Assembly: GCF_050313795.1 (NCBI RefSeq)
Contig: NZ_JBNPMC010000004.1
Coordinates: 62,001-126,000, forward strand
DNA: 64,000 nucleotides
DNA from: CAMBRQ01 sp945870325
GTDB lineage: Bacteria; Bacillota; Clostridia; Lachnospirales; Lachnospiraceae
Reading direction: 5' to 3'
The position numbers were made by a program, and so were the translations under genes. Below the pieces are notes generated by a model. The model did not search any database, was not told the origin of the DNA, and saw only the letters and a program-made list of their open reading frames with translations. Positions 62,705-64,000 of the stretch are shown here, piece after piece. The number at the start of each line of letters is the position of its first letter. The stretch's first letter is position 1.

Positions 62705-62916
62705 ATGGTTGATGTAGAATACTTGTGTAAGGGCTGTATGAGGCAGTTGGAAAAACAGAATATGCCCCGTATGATGGCATAGAGATTCCTGCCTGTGAGA
62801 TATATCCAATCGGCAGTGGACAAGCGGTCATTAACTATTGTGATTATACTTTCGATGAAATCTTCCATATGCCGGAGGATAGCGCAGATAAGGGGACGCT
62901 TGAATTTACAGATTAA
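62705..62916 (+). pseudogene. Remnant of a zinc-ribbon gene, frameshifted
   Basis: ATG 62705 begins MVDVEYLCKGCMRQLEKQ, which resembles the kinase N-terminus (LLCLGCMEEL), but stops at 62780. In the +1 frame the same stretch continues openly as EAVGKTEYAPYDGIEIPA and on to a TAA at 62914, ending LEFTD. The two pieces look like a decayed gene with a frameshift or internal deletion. What the full gene was is not known. Confidence 0.5.
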
Positions 62917-62921
62917 CAGTA

Positions 62922-62971
62922 AAAGAAAGACGTTATCATGTAGATGTGTTGACATGATGACGTCTTTCTTT
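62922..62971. terminator. Strong terminator at the end of the island's plus-strand genes
   Basis: A 20-base stem: AAAGAAAGACGTTATCATGT (62922-62941) with its complement at 62952-62971, one G-T pair, ending in a T-rich run. It also faces the convergent FHA gene and may serve both directions. Confidence 0.85.
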
Positions 62972-63023
62972 ATATGTTGCAAAAGCATCCGGAGAGAGCG
63001 GCCTGTTGCAAGTCTTCTGGGTA

Positions 63024-63830
63024 TTATTTGATCTCAAATGATTCCGGCTTGTTTCCAAAGAAAATCTTGCATGGAAGTGTTACTTCCGTCGGATTATGCG
63101 GTTTCAGCCTGGTTCCATCTGACAGGTAGGTGCCATTCGTAGAAGTATCCTGCAAAATTGCGGTATTAGAATTGGGCTTGCAGATAATAGAACAATGCTG
63201 TCGACTAATGCTTTTGTCATTAAAGACCAGATTGCAGAACTTTGGATCGGTACCAAGGATAATCTTGTCGCCGGATTTTATATTAAGAACAGCTCCAGTA
63301 TATTCGCCGCCGGTGCATGAAAGAGTTATTTTTGGTAGGCAAGGAGAAGCAGAGGGTTTGGGGTGGCGTTTTCTCTTTGAAGGAGCGGTCTTTGCTGTTG
63401 GAGGAACAACGCCCGCCACAGATCTTCGCTCTTCTTTAATCGTTTTCACTCCCTTAAATACACCTTTGATCCATCCAATTGTAAGACCAAATCCGATGGA
63501 TAACATAATCAGTGGAAATGTCATTATACTCATATGTTCATCTCTGCGAAGCATTTTCTTGATCCAGAGCCAGAAAGTAATCTCGCCGGCTACAGCGGCC
63601 CCTTTTAGGGTTGACCGATACATATCCCGCAGGCCAAAGCAGATTCCAAATCCATACAGGGCGCCGACTACAGTAAATTCAATAATAATTAAGAGCATTT
63701 CTGAAAAAGAGGATTTTAAAGCTATTGAGAAAATAATACTGCCGATAAACATAATGATTGCGCCAATTGCGGTATATTTTCGTGCCTTTCGTTCAATAGG
63801 TCCGGGTTGGTTCTGTGCATAATTTTTCAT
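63024..63830 (-). CDS. Membrane protein with C-terminal FHA domain, minus strand
   Basis: The 268-residue protein has three hydrophobic helices (about 22-40, 45-68, 100-122), a basic linker and an FHA domain (about 175-265) with ILGTDPKFCNLVF, SISRQHCSI and TSTNGTYL. It differs from the FHA protein at 50980 in sequence and helix count. It probably belongs to the same signalling set although it is on the other strand. Only a weak ribosome site (AAAGGA) is seen. Confidence 0.85.
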   Translation of the reverse strand: MKNYAQNQPGPIERKARKYTAIGAIIMFIGSIIFSIALKSSFSEMLLIIIEFTVVGALYGFGICFGLRDMYRSTLKGAAVAGEITFWLWIKKMLRRDEHMSIMTFPLIMLSIGFGLTIGWIKGVFKGVKTIKEERRSVAGVVPPTAKTAPSKRKRHPKPSASPCLPKITLSCTGGEYTGAVLNIKSGDKIILGTDPKFCNLVFNDKSISRQHCSIICKPNSNTAILQDTSTNGTYLSDGTRLKPHNPTEVTLPCKIFFGNKPESFEIK

Positions 63831-63889
63831 AATAAATAATATTCCTTTCTTTTTTATTCTGATATGTATCTGTTAACGATGTTCTTACG

Positions 63890-64000
63890 TTAATCGTAAT
63901 AATAAACGGCGCGTTTGCCGGAAAATGCAGCGACATACAATAGTAAAAATGGGAAAATAATAATCGCTATGCCAAACGAAATCCCACACATTATAACTGC
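63890..64000 (-). CDS. C-terminus of a membrane protein, cut by the window end
   Basis: Reading the minus strand from the window end, 36 codons are open to a TAA at 63892-63890. They encode one hydrophobic helix (IAIIIFPFLLLYVAAF) and a short tail GKRAVYYYD. It lies 59 bases before the start of the FHA membrane gene and in the same direction. Family unknown. Confidence 0.55.
   Translation of the reverse strand, partial: AVIMCGISFGIAIIIFPFLLLYVAAFSGKRAVYYYD

Noticed and set aside
63130..63822. 230-residue plus-strand frame
   Set aside because: Antisense to the membrane FHA gene, which has clear domain motifs; no ribosome site.
47893..64000. Type VI or VII secretion locus
   Set aside because: Phospho-relay parts fit, but no EssC, WXG100, IcmF, VipA or similar gene is in the window.

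Overview
The window reads as chromosome of a spore-forming, Gram-positive gut Clostridium of the Lachnospiraceae (Dorea / Coprococcus / Mediterraneibacter-like). Grounds are inference from gene content: strong GGAGG ribosome sites, sigma-A promoters, an alpha/beta SASP, AddAB instead of RecBCD, PadR-DUF1700-DUF4097-PspC, a PyrK/PyrD type 1B pair, and DUF3990/DUF3791 proteins. The genus is not certain. No rRNA, tRNA, CRISPR array, prophage or intact insertion sequence was seen.

1-13.4 kb: the end of a heavy-metal P-type ATPase, a TPR lipoprotein, hflX (overlapping tail-to-tail with an AraC regulator), a DapF-like epimerase whose two catalytic cysteines are both serine, a GNAT acetyltransferase, a 126-bp palindrome, then addB-addA-DUF1294. 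13.4-14.4 kb: a gene-free locus holding two inverted copies of a ~350-bp structured repeat. 14.5-19.1 kb: an Rpn-type nuclease, the PadR envelope-stress operon, a SASP and a WecG-like glycosyltransferase. 19.2-24.2 kb: a CdaR/PucR-type regulator, ftsE, ftsX, an M23 hydrolase and an S41 protease, a cell-wall division set. 24.3-30.4 kb: pyrC-pyrF-pyrK-pyrD, interrupted by an AT-rich DUF3990/DUF3791 pair (possible toxin-antitoxin), then pyrE behind its own promoter. 30.4-33.5 kb: small membrane proteins and a long M29 aminopeptidase. 33.6-37.1 kb: purE-purM-purN-purD. 37.1-38.1 kb: a second locus of the structured repeat. 38.1-45.3 kb: RpiR regulator, ald, gntR-clpC, a small conserved protein and radA. 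45.3-46.8 kb: an XRE regulator split by one in-frame stop.

47.1-64 kb is an uninterrupted phosphosignalling island: an orphan LytTR response regulator, an anchored subtilase, a membrane FHA protein, a PP2C phosphatase, two tandem Ser/Thr kinases with the same zinc-ribbon + kinase front half but different outside domains (a solute-binding-protein fold and WG repeats), a zinc-ribbon FHA protein, a vWA-TM-FHA protein, a second PP2C, a second zinc-ribbon FHA protein, a predicted beta-propeller, a decayed zinc-ribbon gene, and another membrane FHA protein. Most neighbours overlap or are closely spaced, so they probably form one transcription unit: kinases sense outside ligands, phosphorylate threonines read by the FHA proteins, and PP2Cs reset the system. 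Such writer-reader-eraser sets sometimes sit beside secretion machinery, but no secretion gene is visible before the window ends.

The two most unusual signals are this island and the four-copy structured repeat, whose long stems differ in sequence between copies yet still pair.
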